Shown piece by piece: positions 26,383 to 35,468 of a stretch of DNA of 64,000 nucleotides. The translations under genes and the position numbers were made by a program. The notes under the pieces were generated by a model. That model did not search any database. It saw nothing but the letters and a program-made list of their open reading frames with translations, and was not told where the DNA came from. Origin of the DNA: Pseudomonadota bacterium (GTDB taxonomy: Bacteria > Pseudomonadota > Gammaproteobacteria > Burkholderiales > Rhodocyclaceae); contig JAFEDH010000002.1 of the NCBI GenBank assembly GCA_018241695.1, positions 124,001-188,000 on the forward strand. Reading direction: 5' to 3'. How positions within the stretch are numbered: the stretch's first letter is position 1; each line of letters begins with the position of its first letter.

Positions 26383-26857
26383 CAAAAAGCACCCTGTCGC
26401 AGTTGTTGCGTCTGAGGTAGCTGCGCGTGCCAGACCATCGAATTATCCTGAAATGCTTGCACTTCGCCTGGCGGGTCGGGAAAAGCGTGCGCTGGGTGAT
26501 GTGTTCGGACTGTCCAATTTCGGCGTTAACCTGACACGCCTGGCACCCGGCGCAGTATCGTCCTTGCGCCATTCGCACCTGGTGCAGGATGAGCTGATCT
26601 ACATCCTGCAGGGGTATCCGACCCTGCATACCGACGAGGGCATGACCCCGCTTTCGCCCGGCATGTGCGCCGGCTTCAGGGCAGGCACTGGCAATGGGCA
26701 TCGCCTGATCAACCAGACAACGGATGAGGTAGTCCTCCTCGAAATCGGTGACCGGATGGCTGGCGATGAGGGTTTTTATCCCGACGATGACCTCAAGGCC
26801 TTGTTCATCAATGGCGGCTGGAAATTTGCGCACAAGGATGGCTCACCTTATGACTGA
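26375..26857 (+). CDS. Cupin-domain protein
   Basis: 160 aa, one cupin barrel. Motif 1 is LRHSHLVQDELIYILQGYPTL and motif 2 is the GTGNGHRLINQT segment, giving the three His and one Glu of a metal site. TDEVVLLEIGDR is typical of small cupins annotated near sugar or aromatic genes. ATG 26375 has AAGGA upstream and overlaps the previous gene by 8 nt. It could be a dioxygenase or isomerase; the sequence does not decide. Confidence 0.85.
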   Translation: MSDKKHPVAVVASEVAARARPSNYPEMLALRLAGREKRALGDVFGLSNFGVNLTRLAPGAVSSLRHSHLVQDELIYILQGYPTLHTDEGMTPLSPGMCAGFRAGTGNGHRLINQTTDEVVLLEIGDRMAGDEGFYPDDDLKALFINGGWKFAHKDGSPYD

Positions 26858-27281
26858 TATCAACCTGCACCTGATTGCACCTGTTATCGCCTTGGCATTC
26901 TGGTCAATGCTGATCTGTGCGTGGATGATGGTTACCCGCGTATCCGCGATCGTCCGCTCCGGCATGAAGCTCGATCCGGTCGCACCCCGAGGCGAGCAGA
27001 TGGCGCTGCTGCCAGCACGTGTCCGCTGGAAGGCCGACAACTACAACCACCTAATGGAGCAGCCGACGCTCTTTTATGCGGTGACCCTGAGTCTGGCTAT
27101 TCTGGGTGACCACACGATGGTCAGCCTGTGGTTGGTGTGGGCTTATGTCGTTTTGCGGATAGTGCATAGTCTGGTACAAATCGTGAGCAATCGTATCGTG
27201 ATCCGATTCGCGCTATTTTCGCTTTCATCACTCGTCCTGTTTGCAATGATCTGCTGGGTAATGATTAGCAGACTTGGCTGA
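26850..27281 (+). CDS. MAPEG-family membrane protein
   Basis: 143 aa with four hydrophobic segments. The core motif DNYNHLMEQPTLFYAV (Asn and Glu conserved) is the glutathione-binding helix of the MAPEG family. VLRIVHSLVQ is also typical. The start overlaps the cupin gene by 8 nt. It is the last gene of the operon and the second glutathione-type protein in it, with the isomerase-like one. Confidence 0.88.
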   Translation: MTDINLHLIAPVIALAFWSMLICAWMMVTRVSAIVRSGMKLDPVAPRGEQMALLPARVRWKADNYNHLMEQPTLFYAVTLSLAILGDHTMVSLWLVWAYVVLRIVHSLVQIVSNRIVIRFALFSLSSLVLFAMICWVMISRLG

Positions 27282-27335
27282 TTTCAGTGGCAGCCACTTT
27301 GGCCAACGTGCATGATGTCAGCGGTTCGGACTAGG

Positions 27336-27371
27336 GCCTGTTCGTGGTTGCTAGAGAACCTCCGAACAGGC
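27336..27371. repeat. Inverted repeat after the MAPEG gene
   Basis: GCCTGTTCG and CGAACAGGC, 9-nt perfect arms around an 18-nt loop, in the 202-nt gap between two convergent genes. No T-run follows. It may be a weak bidirectional terminator or a small leftover element. Confidence 0.4.
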
Positions 27372-27483
27372 ACCACTCGTCCAATGCATTGAATGCAAAA
27401 AGGGCCTTGAACGATTCGACCTGACAGCTCTGGTAAGCGGGATGCCTGGTGTCTCTCGAGGACGTTACTGATTCATTGTTTCT

Positions 27484-29196
27484 TCAATGGATCACCCGGG
27501 CCACGCCGCGCCCGCGTGGATCGGAGACCGCATCGGGGTTCTGGCCATCGATCCGGATGACCTGGATGTCCCCGCTGAAATCCTGGGCCTTGAGGGTATA
27601 GCCGCGCGCGCCGATGCCCTGGGCGAGTTCGCCGGCGATGGGGTGATACGGTTCGTAGAAAATCGTGTTTTCGGGCAGCAGTTGATGGTGGAAGCGGAAA
27701 GCCGCCACCGCCGCCTTGAGCGGCATGTGGAAATCGTAGAGGTTCGAAAGCACCTGAAAGATCGAGGTGAAGATGCGCGATCCGCCCGGTGTGCCGATCG
27801 CCAGCACCACCCGGCCGTCTTGCGTCAGCAGGGTCGGGGTCATGGAAGAGAGCGGATGTTTCCCCGGGGCGATCGCATTCGCATCGCTGCCCACGACACC
27901 GAACAGGTTCGGTACTCCCGGCTTGGCCGAGAAGTCATCCATCTCGTCATTGAGCACGATGCCGGTGCCTTCGACAATCACGCCGGAACCGAACCATCCA
28001 TTGAGCGTATAGGTGTTCGATACGGCATTCCCCCATTTGTCGACGATGGAGAAATGGGTGGTTTCGGCCTTCTCGGGCATCGCGGCTCCGAGTCCGGGAG
28101 CCACCTTTGCGGTTTCCGTCGGCGCGGCGGGGTTCACTTCGGCCGCACGTTGCGCAAGGTAGGTATCGCTGATCAGCTGTGCAACCGGCACCTTGTAAAA
28201 ATCCGGATCGCCCAGATACTGGGCGCGGTCGGCGAATACACGCTTTTCAATCTCCGCGACCAGATGGATGTACTGGGGCGAGTTCAGCGGCACACCCGCG
28301 AAATCCGCCTTGCGCGCGGCTTTCATCTTCAGGAGCTGCAACAGCGCGATGCCTCCTGAACTGGGCGGTGGCGCGGTGATGACGCGATAGCCGTTCCAGT
28401 CCGCAATGAGCGGCTGACGCCAGGCTGTCCGGTATTGGGCGAGATCTTCCCGGGTAATCAACCCGGTATTCCTTTGCATCGAATCGGCGATCAGGGCCGC
28501 CGTTCTGCCGTGGTAAAAGTCTTTTTCACCGTGGCGCGAGAGGCGCTCCAGCGTTGCTGCCAGTTCGGCCTGCCGGAAGGTTTTGCCGGCTTCCAGTGCG
28601 CCGAAATAGCGGGCGAAATTCGTTTTTCCGGCGAACCCTTGCGCGGCGTCGGTGGCTCGCCGGGCGAGCTGGGCATCGACCACGAAGCCGGCGCGTGCGT
28701 AATGAATCGCCGGCGCCACGACCTGTTGCCATTTCAATCTGCCGAAACGATGGTGCGCCTCCCACAGGCCGGCCACCGTGCCCGGCACGGCCACTGCGCG
28801 CGCACCGGTCAGGCTCATGCCTGGGATCACTGCGCCGTTCTGGTCGAGATACATATCCCGGGTGGCGGCGAGCGGGGCGCGTTCGCGGTAGTCGATGAAA
28901 TACGGCTTGCCCTCCATGTAAAGGGTCATGAAGCCGCCTCCGCCGATATTGCCGGCTTCAGGGTAGGTGACCGTGAGAGTCAGGGCAACCGCCACCGCGG
29001 CATCGACGGCATTCCCTCCTTCCCTGAATATTCTTTCCGCGGCATCGGCGCTATAGCGGTCGGGCACCGCAACGGCCGATCCTGACAGGAGGACGCTGTG
29101 GGATGACCCGGCATGAACCGGCGCAGCGGACAGGAGGCAGCCCGCAACGGTGATCGCCAGGGTGACAACGAATTTTCCGAAAGAGCGGCTGCACAT
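27484..29196 (-). CDS. ggt: Gamma-glutamyltransferase
   Basis: A periplasmic enzyme that cleaves or transfers the gamma-glutamyl group of glutathione. 570 aa with a signal peptide (MCSRSFGKF, hydrophobic core to about residue 29, APVHA cleavage site). The nucleophile of self-cleavage and catalysis is T379 in AETTHFSIVD, so the small subunit is 379-570. YTLNGWFGSGV and PLSSMTPTLL are also seen. The start at 29196 has AGGAGA upstream; the longer frame upstream lacks a signal sequence. Divergent from an SDR operon. Confidence 0.93.
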   Translation of the reverse strand: MCSRSFGKFVVTLAITVAGCLLSAAPVHAGSSHSVLLSGSAVAVPDRYSADAAERIFREGGNAVDAAVAVALTLTVTYPEAGNIGGGGFMTLYMEGKPYFIDYRERAPLAATRDMYLDQNGAVIPGMSLTGARAVAVPGTVAGLWEAHHRFGRLKWQQVVAPAIHYARAGFVVDAQLARRATDAAQGFAGKTNFARYFGALEAGKTFRQAELAATLERLSRHGEKDFYHGRTAALIADSMQRNTGLITREDLAQYRTAWRQPLIADWNGYRVITAPPPSSGGIALLQLLKMKAARKADFAGVPLNSPQYIHLVAEIEKRVFADRAQYLGDPDFYKVPVAQLISDTYLAQRAAEVNPAAPTETAKVAPGLGAAMPEKAETTHFSIVDKWGNAVSNTYTLNGWFGSGVIVEGTGIVLNDEMDDFSAKPGVPNLFGVVGSDANAIAPGKHPLSSMTPTLLTQDGRVVLAIGTPGGSRIFTSIFQVLSNLYDFHMPLKAAVAAFRFHHQLLPENTIFYEPYHPIAGELAQGIGARGYTLKAQDFSGDIQVIRIDGQNPDAVSDPRGRGVARVIH

Positions 29197-29326
29197 CGAA
29201 ATTCTCCTGCTTCCTGTTCCGGGTGCCGGGATTGTCTCTGACAAAACCTGTCCGGCGCTACCTGCCGCGTGGCACATGGGCGATACTCTGCACTTTTTCC
29301 ATCACCCCGTTGCGAGGAGATGAAGC

Positions 29327-30124
29327 ATGAATATGGGCAAGGGCGCAGGCATGGGCGATCGAGTGCAGGGCAAGGTGGTGTTCATCACCGGTGGCAGTGA
29401 TGGTATCGGCAAGGCCACCGCCATCCGTCTGGCCCGGGAGGGCGCCCACGTGGTGGTCTGTGCCCGCCGCGCGGAGAAGCTGGCGGAAACCCGTTCGGCC
29501 ATCGAGGCATTCGGCGGCGCAGTGGAAACCCGGGTGCTCGATGTGGGCGACACGGATGCCTATGCCGCGGCCATTGCCGATGTGGCGGCGCGCCATGGCC
29601 GTCTGGATGGTTTGATCAACAATGCCATGTCGGTGCGTTACACCTCCATTCTCGATACCACGCTGGAGGACTGGCGCCAGGATTTCCTGGTCAATGCCGA
29701 TGCGGTTTTCGTGGGCACCCGCGAAGCTCTGCGGGTAATGTACCGGCAGCGCAGCGGCTCCATTGTCAACATCTCCTCCCTCAACGGCATCCGCGCCATG
29801 AGCGGCATGAGCAGCTATTCCGCTTCCAAGGCGGCCCTGATCCAGCTCAGCGCGGTCGCCGCCATCGAGGCGGCGCCTTACGGCGTGCGGGTGAACGTGG
29901 TGGCGCCGGGGCAGGTCGCCACTCCCGCAGTAGAGCATTTTGCTCAGGTGGAGCCGGCGCGGGCGGCCCAGTCGACCGCCGTCATCCCCATGCAGCGCAG
30001 CGGCAGGCCGGAGGAACTGGCCAGCACCCTGCTGTTCCTGATCTCGGACGAATCCACGTACATCACCGGCGCCTGCCTGCCGGTGGATGGCGGCAAGGCG
30101 ATCCAGCTATACATTCCGTCCTGA
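29327..30124 (+). CDS. SDR-family oxidoreductase
   Basis: 265 aa, NAD(P)-dependent. Cofactor motif ITGGSDGIG, active-site Ser in VNISSLNG and Y-S-A-S-K. The C-terminus GACLPVDGGKAIQLYIPS is typical. The ribosome site GAGGAG lies upstream of the ATG. It is the first gene of a likely operon with the Dabb protein, a second SDR and an MDR-type reductase. Substrate unknown. Confidence 0.88.
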   Translation: MNMGKGAGMGDRVQGKVVFITGGSDGIGKATAIRLAREGAHVVVCARRAEKLAETRSAIEAFGGAVETRVLDVGDTDAYAAAIADVAARHGRLDGLINNAMSVRYTSILDTTLEDWRQDFLVNADAVFVGTREALRVMYRQRSGSIVNISSLNGIRAMSGMSSYSASKAALIQLSAVAAIEAAPYGVRVNVVAPGQVATPAVEHFAQVEPARAAQSTAVIPMQRSGRPEELASTLLFLISDESTYITGACLPVDGGKAIQLYIPS

Positions 30125-30227
30125 CGCAGGGTGGCTGCGGTGGCAGTATTTTGTGGCCGGGTTGGTGCTGCCATTTCAAGGCAATCTGGTCGACAATGGT
30201 GGTTTTGAAGAATCCCGAGGAGCACGC

Positions 30228-31283
30228 ATGATCAAGGTTCAGGACCGGATCGAGGTCGCGGCAGACAATTTGCCGCGCCTGCAGGAACTGTTCGCCAAAT
30301 CCTACATTCCGGCAGCGGCGGCGCGGGGGCTGATCCTGACGGACAGCGCGGTGTCGCCCCCGCTGGTCGTGAGTGGCCGTTCCCTGATCCTGTGGATTCA
30401 CTGGCAGCTGGCGGATACGGGCGCATTCTGGGGCGCCCGCGCCATTGGTGGCGCTGATCCGGAGGTGGCGGCTTTCTGGGCCGGGGTGGATCGTTTGTGT
30501 AGCGACCGCGAACGCATTTACCTCCTGCCCGATCAGCCGGCACAGGCCGCTGCGGTGCTGCCCCGGCCAGTGGATATCACCTCCAGCGCCATCACGCCGC
30601 GGGGCTGGCGCGAAACCGCGCAGCTCTATCTCAAGGCGGGCAATGACGATGCGGCGCGTCGTGCGGTCGAAACTGCCCTGGCTGCGGCTGCCGGATTGCC
30701 GGGCCTCGATTTCCAGCAGTGGGGCGCGAACATGGTGACCGACTTTGGCGCCGGCCATTACACCTGGGACCTGATCTATCCCGATGCCGCCACGGCCCGC
30801 GCTGCCCGCGCCAGCGCCGTCTGGCAGCAGAACATCATGCCGGTGCTGCACGCACATTGCGCCCACTGGTCGGCCCTGGGGTTGCAAACACTGGGTGCCG
30901 GCCTGCGCGATCCGAAGCTGCAGGGCGGCGTGAAGCGTACCGCCCTGTTCCGCCGCCTGGCCGGGTCCGACGATGCCCGCGCACCGGGCTTCGAGGTCGA
31001 CACGCTGGAGATGCCCGCCCACATCGAATCCATCCGCAACTGGCGCTTGAGCCGCGCCATCGCCCTCGATTGGGATAGCGGCCACCAGAGCTGGGACTAT
31101 GTGTGGGAGCAGGAATACGCCAGCCTGGACGGCCTGATGGGACCGTACATGATGCATCCCCATCACTGGGCCTATGTGGACCGGGCCTTCGATCCCGAGT
31201 CCGGCCGCCAGTTTATCGATGTCCGTCTCTGCCACGCTTTCTGTTCCCAGGCTGAAAGTCTGATGGCGCGGGAAGCCCCCTGA
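30228..31283 (+). CDS. Dabb (A/B-barrel) domain protein
   Basis: 351 aa, with no signal peptide. Two ferredoxin-like repeats are suggested by a segment around residues 175-215 (GAGHYTWDLIYPDAATARAA) and a C-terminal one (GPYMMHPHHWAYVDRAFDPE) typical of stress-responsive A/B-barrel proteins. Small members of the fold cyclise or isomerise polyketide- and terpenoid-like compounds. ATG 30228 follows GAGGAGC. The function in this operon is not known. Confidence 0.65.
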   Translation: MIKVQDRIEVAADNLPRLQELFAKSYIPAAAARGLILTDSAVSPPLVVSGRSLILWIHWQLADTGAFWGARAIGGADPEVAAFWAGVDRLCSDRERIYLLPDQPAQAAAVLPRPVDITSSAITPRGWRETAQLYLKAGNDDAARRAVETALAAAAGLPGLDFQQWGANMVTDFGAGHYTWDLIYPDAATARAARASAVWQQNIMPVLHAHCAHWSALGLQTLGAGLRDPKLQGGVKRTALFRRLAGSDDARAPGFEVDTLEMPAHIESIRNWRLSRAIALDWDSGHQSWDYVWEQEYASLDGLMGPYMMHPHHWAYVDRAFDPESGRQFIDVRLCHAFCSQAESLMAREAP

Positions 31284-31320
31284 TCCGATTCCGATTTCAA
31301 TACCCTGTGAGGAGATATCC

Positions 31321-32193
31321 ATGACCCAACCCCGCATCGATGGCAGGATCGCCCTGGTGACCGGTGCCAGCCGTGGCATCGGCCGCGCCATCGCCCAGCG
31401 GCTGGCCGCTGCGGGTGCCACCGTGGTGGTCACGGCCCGCACCCTGGAGACCGCCGGCGCCTATGCCGGCACGCTGAAGGAAACCGTGGCGCTGATCGAG
31501 GCAGCCGGCGGGCGCGCCCTGCCTCTGGTGGCCGATCTGGAGAACCCGGTCGACCTGGCGGGCATCGTCGGCCGCGCCGTGGCGCTGGCGGGGGGCCTCG
31601 ACATCCTGGTCCATAGCGGCGGCAAGGCGTCCTACGGGCCGGTGGCCACCATGCCCGGGGAGATGTTCGAGAACACTCTTGGCCACTACCTGCGCGCACC
31701 CTTCTATCTGGTGCAGCAGGCCGTTCCCGAGATGCGCAAGCGCGGCGGCGGCTGGATTGTCACGCTCGGTTCCGTCACCGCGCTGCCCCCCGGCCGGCCG
31801 TACGACGACTGGGCCAAGCACGGTGGCGCCACGGTGTACGCCGCCATCAAGGCCGCGGTACATCGCATGAACCAGGGGCTGGCCGCCGAACTGCTGGCCG
31901 ACAATATCGCCGTGAACACGCTCTCTCCCAGCACCGCCATCCGCACCCCCGGCGCCAGCGACATCATTCCGGAGAACTATCCTTCCGAGCGCATCGAGTA
32001 CATCGCCGAGACGGCCCTGGCCCTGTGCCATCTGCCCGCCGCTCAACGCACCGGCCTCACCGCCTACAGCCTGCACTTCCCCCTTGCGCACAATCTGCCT
32101 GTCTATTCCCTTGATGGCCGCGAGCAACTGCCGGCCCCCGAAATTCCCGCTTATGCCCATCCCGCCATCGTCGGTTCCGGTGAAGGCAATTGA
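31321..32193 (+). CDS. SDR-family oxidoreductase
   Basis: 290 aa. Cofactor motif VTGASRGIGRA, catalytic Ser in TLGSVTALPP and Y-A-A-I-K, with an insertion (GRPYDDWAKHGG) between them. An unusual C-terminal tail of about 50 residues (LTAYSLHFPLAHNLPVYSLD) replaces the usual DGG ending and may shape substrate binding. Follows the Dabb gene by 37 nt and precedes the reductase by 11 nt, so all are one transcript. Confidence 0.87.
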   Translation: MTQPRIDGRIALVTGASRGIGRAIAQRLAAAGATVVVTARTLETAGAYAGTLKETVALIEAAGGRALPLVADLENPVDLAGIVGRAVALAGGLDILVHSGGKASYGPVATMPGEMFENTLGHYLRAPFYLVQQAVPEMRKRGGGWIVTLGSVTALPPGRPYDDWAKHGGATVYAAIKAAVHRMNQGLAAELLADNIAVNTLSPSTAIRTPGASDIIPENYPSERIEYIAETALALCHLPAAQRTGLTAYSLHFPLAHNLPVYSLDGREQLPAPEIPAYAHPAIVGSGEGN

Positions 32194-32204
32194 GGAGCCC
32201 TGCC

Positions 32205-33200
32205 ATGTTTGCCATGATCATTGAAGAAACCGGTGGCCCCGAGGTGCTGAAAATGGCCGAGGTGGCCACGCCCGAGCCCGGCCCCGGACAGGTTCGCGTG
32301 CGCATCGCCTGTGCCGGCGTGAACCCCGCCGACTGGAAGAACCGGCAGGGCATGCTGGCCATGTACCGGCCCTATGTGTTCCCCTATGTGATTGGCTTCG
32401 ATGCCGCGGGTCTCGTGGACAAGCTGGGGCCGGGTGTCACCGGGCTTGCCGTGGGGGACCGCGTGTTCACGCCCACCAACCACGGTCAGGGCGGCTGGGG
32501 CAGCTATGCCGAATGTGCCATCGCGGATGCCGACCGGGTGGCGAAGATGCCCGCCACGCTGCGCTACGAGCAGGCCGCGGCGCTGCCGGTGGCGACGCTG
32601 ACCGCCTGGCAGGCGCTTTTCGACCGGGGTGGCCTGGATGTGAGCAATGCATCCGGCAAGCGCGTCATGATCCACGGCGGCGCCGGTGGCCTGGGCGGTT
32701 TCGCCGTGCAGTTCGCGCGCTGGGCGGGCGCCCGGGTGGCGGCCACCTGCAGCACCGCCAATGTCGAATATCTGCAAAGCCTCGGTGTGGAGCGCGTGAT
32801 CGACTACCGCAGCGAGGACATTACTGCCGCCGTTACAGCATGGGCGCCCGGGGGCCTCGATTACCTGATGGATGCGGTGGGGGTCAGCACCCTGCCCAAC
32901 GGACTCGATCTGGTGCGGACCGGCGGAACCTTCGTCAGCATCCCCACCCTGGTCGATGATGGTGACATTCCTGCTGCCGCCGCGGCGGGCGCCGCCCGGG
33001 GCGTGAACCGGGTGTTCTCCACGATGACCGATGCCGGATGTGCGCCCACCCTGGCGCAGATCGCGCAACTGGTCGTCGATGGCCATGTCCGGTTGCCGCC
33101 CCTGCGAGTGCTGCCGCTGGCCGAGGCCGCCGAGGCGCATCGCCTCAGCCAGACCGGTCACGTCCGCGGCAAGATGGTACTCAGGGTCGCCGATCTCTGA
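32205..33200 (+). CDS. Zinc-independent MDR-family reductase (quinone oxidoreductase-like)
   Basis: 331 aa. N-terminal GroES-like domain (GVNPADWKNRQG, GFDAAGLVDKLGPGVTGLAVGDRV) and a nucleotide-binding domain with IHGGAGGLGGFAVQFARWAGA. The zinc ligands of alcohol dehydrogenases are absent. Likely an NADPH-dependent enone or quinone reductase. ATG 32205 with GAGGAG upstream is preferred over a TTG at 32190. Last gene of its operon. Confidence 0.88.
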   Translation: MFAMIIEETGGPEVLKMAEVATPEPGPGQVRVRIACAGVNPADWKNRQGMLAMYRPYVFPYVIGFDAAGLVDKLGPGVTGLAVGDRVFTPTNHGQGGWGSYAECAIADADRVAKMPATLRYEQAAALPVATLTAWQALFDRGGLDVSNASGKRVMIHGGAGGLGGFAVQFARWAGARVAATCSTANVEYLQSLGVERVIDYRSEDITAAVTAWAPGGLDYLMDAVGVSTLPNGLDLVRTGGTFVSIPTLVDDGDIPAAAAAGAARGVNRVFSTMTDAGCAPTLAQIAQLVVDGHVRLPPLRVLPLAEAAEAHRLSQTGHVRGKMVLRVADL

Positions 33201-33266
33201 ACATCGCCGGCAGATACTCGCAAGCTCCGCTCCGTGTTTTTCACGGGACAGCGCTTGTGAGGGTGT

Positions 33267-33578
33267 TTATTCGACCCCGTAATTCCTGGTCAGGTAGTCC
33301 ACGATCTTCACCGTATCCTCGGGGGTGATGGGTGCGCCCATCACCTTGACCATCTTGTTCACCGTGGCCTGCCAGGCGGCCTTCTTCATGAAGGGCGAGT
33401 TCATCTGGATGTAGTCCAGGCTGTGACACATCACGCAATTGCCCATTACCAGTTCCCGGTCCCGATCCTTTTTGAGCGTGATCTGGCTTTCATCGGCGGC
33501 AGCAAGTGCGGGAAGGGAGATCAGGGCCGCCACCATTGCCACCGTCGCCACCGGCAAGGCGTGAATGAAGGATTTCAT
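33267..33578 (-). CDS. sorB: Cytochrome c subunit of sulfite dehydrogenase (SorB-like)
   Basis: 103 aa with a Sec signal peptide (MKSFIHALPVATVAM, cleavage near ALAAAD). One heme site, C48-VM-C51-H52; likely Met ligand in the FMKK or KVMGAP segment. It accepts electrons from the SorA molybdenum enzyme in the periplasm and passes them to the respiratory chain. It overlaps the sorA stop by 4 nt (ATGA), giving a 1:1 coupled pair. Confidence 0.87.
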   Translation of the reverse strand: MKSFIHALPVATVAMVAALISLPALAAADESQITLKKDRDRELVMGNCVMCHSLDYIQMNSPFMKKAAWQATVNKMVKVMGAPITPEDTVKIVDYLTRNYGVE

Positions 33579-34777
33579 ACGGCCTCCAGCGCGATCCGCT
33601 CCATCACATTGTTGTGATAGCCGGCGGGGTTGAAAATGAGATCGAAGGTCTGGGTACTGCCCTGGCGGTTCGTGGCCCTGGCCATCACGAGATATTTTCC
33701 GGCCCGGGGCGGGACAAAGGCCAGGTGCCAGGCGCGAAACGAGTAGCGGCCCATATCCTGCTCCAGCAGCGCTTCCTGCCAGGTGTTGCCGCCATCGACG
33801 GAAACCTCGACGCTGCGGATGCCGTAGCCCGCATCCCAGGCGATTCCGCGGACCAAGGTTTCCTTGCCGACAGGGATGCGCTGCCCCTCATGGATGCTGG
33901 TGATCAGGGAGTTCACGACCATTTCGGTGATCGGCGTGTTGCTTTCGCCTTCCTGCGAGACAAAGCGGTCGATCAGGGGGAATTTCCCCTTGGGCACGCG
34001 ATAGGCGGCGCTCATCCAGAAACCGCTCTCGGGTTTGGTGAGTGCCTCAATGGAGATCACCTGCTTCATCCAGTAGGTTGCGGTCCAGCCGGGAACGACG
34101 ATACGCGCCGGAAAACCGTTCCAGTGCGGTAGCGGCTCACCATTCATCTCGTACGCCACCAGGGTATTTTCATCCAGGGCTTTCCAGACCGGGATGCTCT
34201 TGATGAAGTCCGGCGTCTTATCGATCGCTCCGCTGTCCCCACCGTTGAAAGCGATTTCCAGCGCATCGGCCCGAAGCCCGGCACGGGCCAGCACATCCTT
34301 GAGCCGGGCACCTTTCCAGCGGGCATTGCCCATGGCGCCCACGCTCCATTCGACCCCGGGTACATGGGGATCGGACAAGCCGCGCCGGTTGCCGGAGCAC
34401 TGGCATACCGCCACGATTTCGGCGGGCTCGAATTCCTGCCTGAGCTGATCCAGGGTCAGCTCGAACGGTTTTTCCGCCGCGCCGCCGCCGACGCGGAGAC
34501 GCCAGTCACCGGCAGCGATCCGGGGAATGCTGGCCAGATGCCAGCGCACGAAAAAGCGGTCGTTGGGAGTGATGATCTGGTCGAAGGTATCGAGAGGGGA
34601 TTCAAAATTGGGTGGGCGGAACGCGCGCTTGATCAGGGGTTTTTTACCCGGTAGCGCCAGCATGAGGGCGCTGTCCGCCGCTCCGGCGGGGATCTGTGCC
34701 CCGCGCACGATTCCCGGCAGCATCATGCTTGCACTGCCGCCCGCCAGCCCCTGCAGGAATACACGTCTGCTCAACAT
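33575..34777 (-). CDS. sorA: Molybdopterin sulfite dehydrogenase, catalytic subunit (SorA-like)
   Basis: Oxidises sulfite to sulfate in the periplasm. 400 aa. A Tat signal is visible (SRRVFLQG). The molybdenum-ligand Cys is C127 in VCQCSGNRRG. The sulfite oxidase fold continues with PHWNGFPARIVVPGWTATYWMKQV and the C-terminal dimerisation domain (VEVSVDGGNTWQEA). ATG 34777 has AGGGAGAA upstream and starts exactly at the Tat signal. Coupled to sorB. Confidence 0.92.
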   Translation of the reverse strand: MLSRRVFLQGLAGGSASMMLPGIVRGAQIPAGAADSALMLALPGKKPLIKRAFRPPNFESPLDTFDQIITPNDRFFVRWHLASIPRIAAGDWRLRVGGGAAEKPFELTLDQLRQEFEPAEIVAVCQCSGNRRGLSDPHVPGVEWSVGAMGNARWKGARLKDVLARAGLRADALEIAFNGGDSGAIDKTPDFIKSIPVWKALDENTLVAYEMNGEPLPHWNGFPARIVVPGWTATYWMKQVISIEALTKPESGFWMSAAYRVPKGKFPLIDRFVSQEGESNTPITEMVVNSLITSIHEGQRIPVGKETLVRGIAWDAGYGIRSVEVSVDGGNTWQEALLEQDMGRYSFRAWHLAFVPPRAGKYLVMARATNRQGSTQTFDLIFNPAGYHNNVMERIALEAV

Positions 34778-35012
34778 GATGTTCTCCCTGGCACCAAACC
34801 CTTTCTGAATAGATGCCCCGGCGGCGGAATGCAAATCCGTTGTCGGGCCGGGAAGGGTTTCTGCCGGGGAGGAGGCGGTACGGTTTCCTGAATCCGCAGC
34901 GGCCTACGGCCTTTCGCCCCTTTATTCCGGCTTTGCCCCGGGCACAAACTGCGCAGAATCCCAATGTACTGTATTGACAGTGCTCCATTTCCAACTGTTC
35001 GAGGACTATGAC

Positions 35013-35417
35013 ATGGCAACCAAGAAACCCGCTGCAAAAACCAAGACTGCTTCCGCCGCGAAGAAAGCGCCCGCCAAGGCCCCCGCTGCCCCCGCTGCGA
35101 TGAAACCGATCAAGACCGCCCTGACCAAGGCCGCGCTTGCCGCGCATCTGGCGGAGGCCGCCGGCGTGGAACTGAAGGCCGCGAGGCAGGTGCTGGCCGC
35201 ACTGGAGGCAACCGCGGTTGCCTCCATGAGCCCGAAGGGATTGGGCGAATTCACCCTGCCCGGGCTGCTCAAGGTGGTGGCTCTCAAGGTTCCCGCCAAA
35301 CCCAAGCGTTTCGGCAAGAACCCCTTTACCGGGCAGGAACAGTGGTTCCCCGCAAAGCCCGCCAGCGTACGGGTGAAAGTGCGCCCCCTGAAGAAACTCA
35401 AGGACGCTGCGCTGTAA
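35013..35417 (+). CDS. HU-like DNA-binding protein with Lys/Ala-rich N-terminal tail
   Basis: 134 aa. Residues 1 to about 35 are Lys, Ala and Pro rich, like histone tails. The HU fold follows: LTKAALAAHLAEAAGVELKAARQVLAAL for the helical part and LPGLLKVVALKVPAKPKRFGKNPFTGQ for the DNA-contacting arm. Nucleoid binding is likely. ATG 35013 has GAGGAC upstream. Divergent from sorAB. Confidence 0.87.
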   Translation: MATKKPAAKTKTASAAKKAPAKAPAAPAAMKPIKTALTKAALAAHLAEAAGVELKAARQVLAALEATAVASMSPKGLGEFTLPGLLKVVALKVPAKPKRFGKNPFTGQEQWFPAKPASVRVKVRPLKKLKDAAL

Positions 35418-35424
35418 TCGATTC

Positions 35425-35457
35425 CTGCGGGAAATGCGGTTTTCGCCTTTCCCGCAG
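35425..35457. terminator. Long hairpin after the HU-like gene
   Basis: CTGCGGGAAA and TTTCCCGCAG, 10-nt perfect arms, enclose a second small stem GCG/CGC. No T-run follows, so it may be a processing or weak termination site. It lies just upstream of a small open frame at 35469. Confidence 0.55.
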
Positions 35458-35468
35458 TGTATCCATCC

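Noticed and set aside
27336..27371. Inverted repeat as an insertion-sequence end
   Set aside because: No transposase, no target duplication and only one copy in the window; it is kept only as a hairpin.
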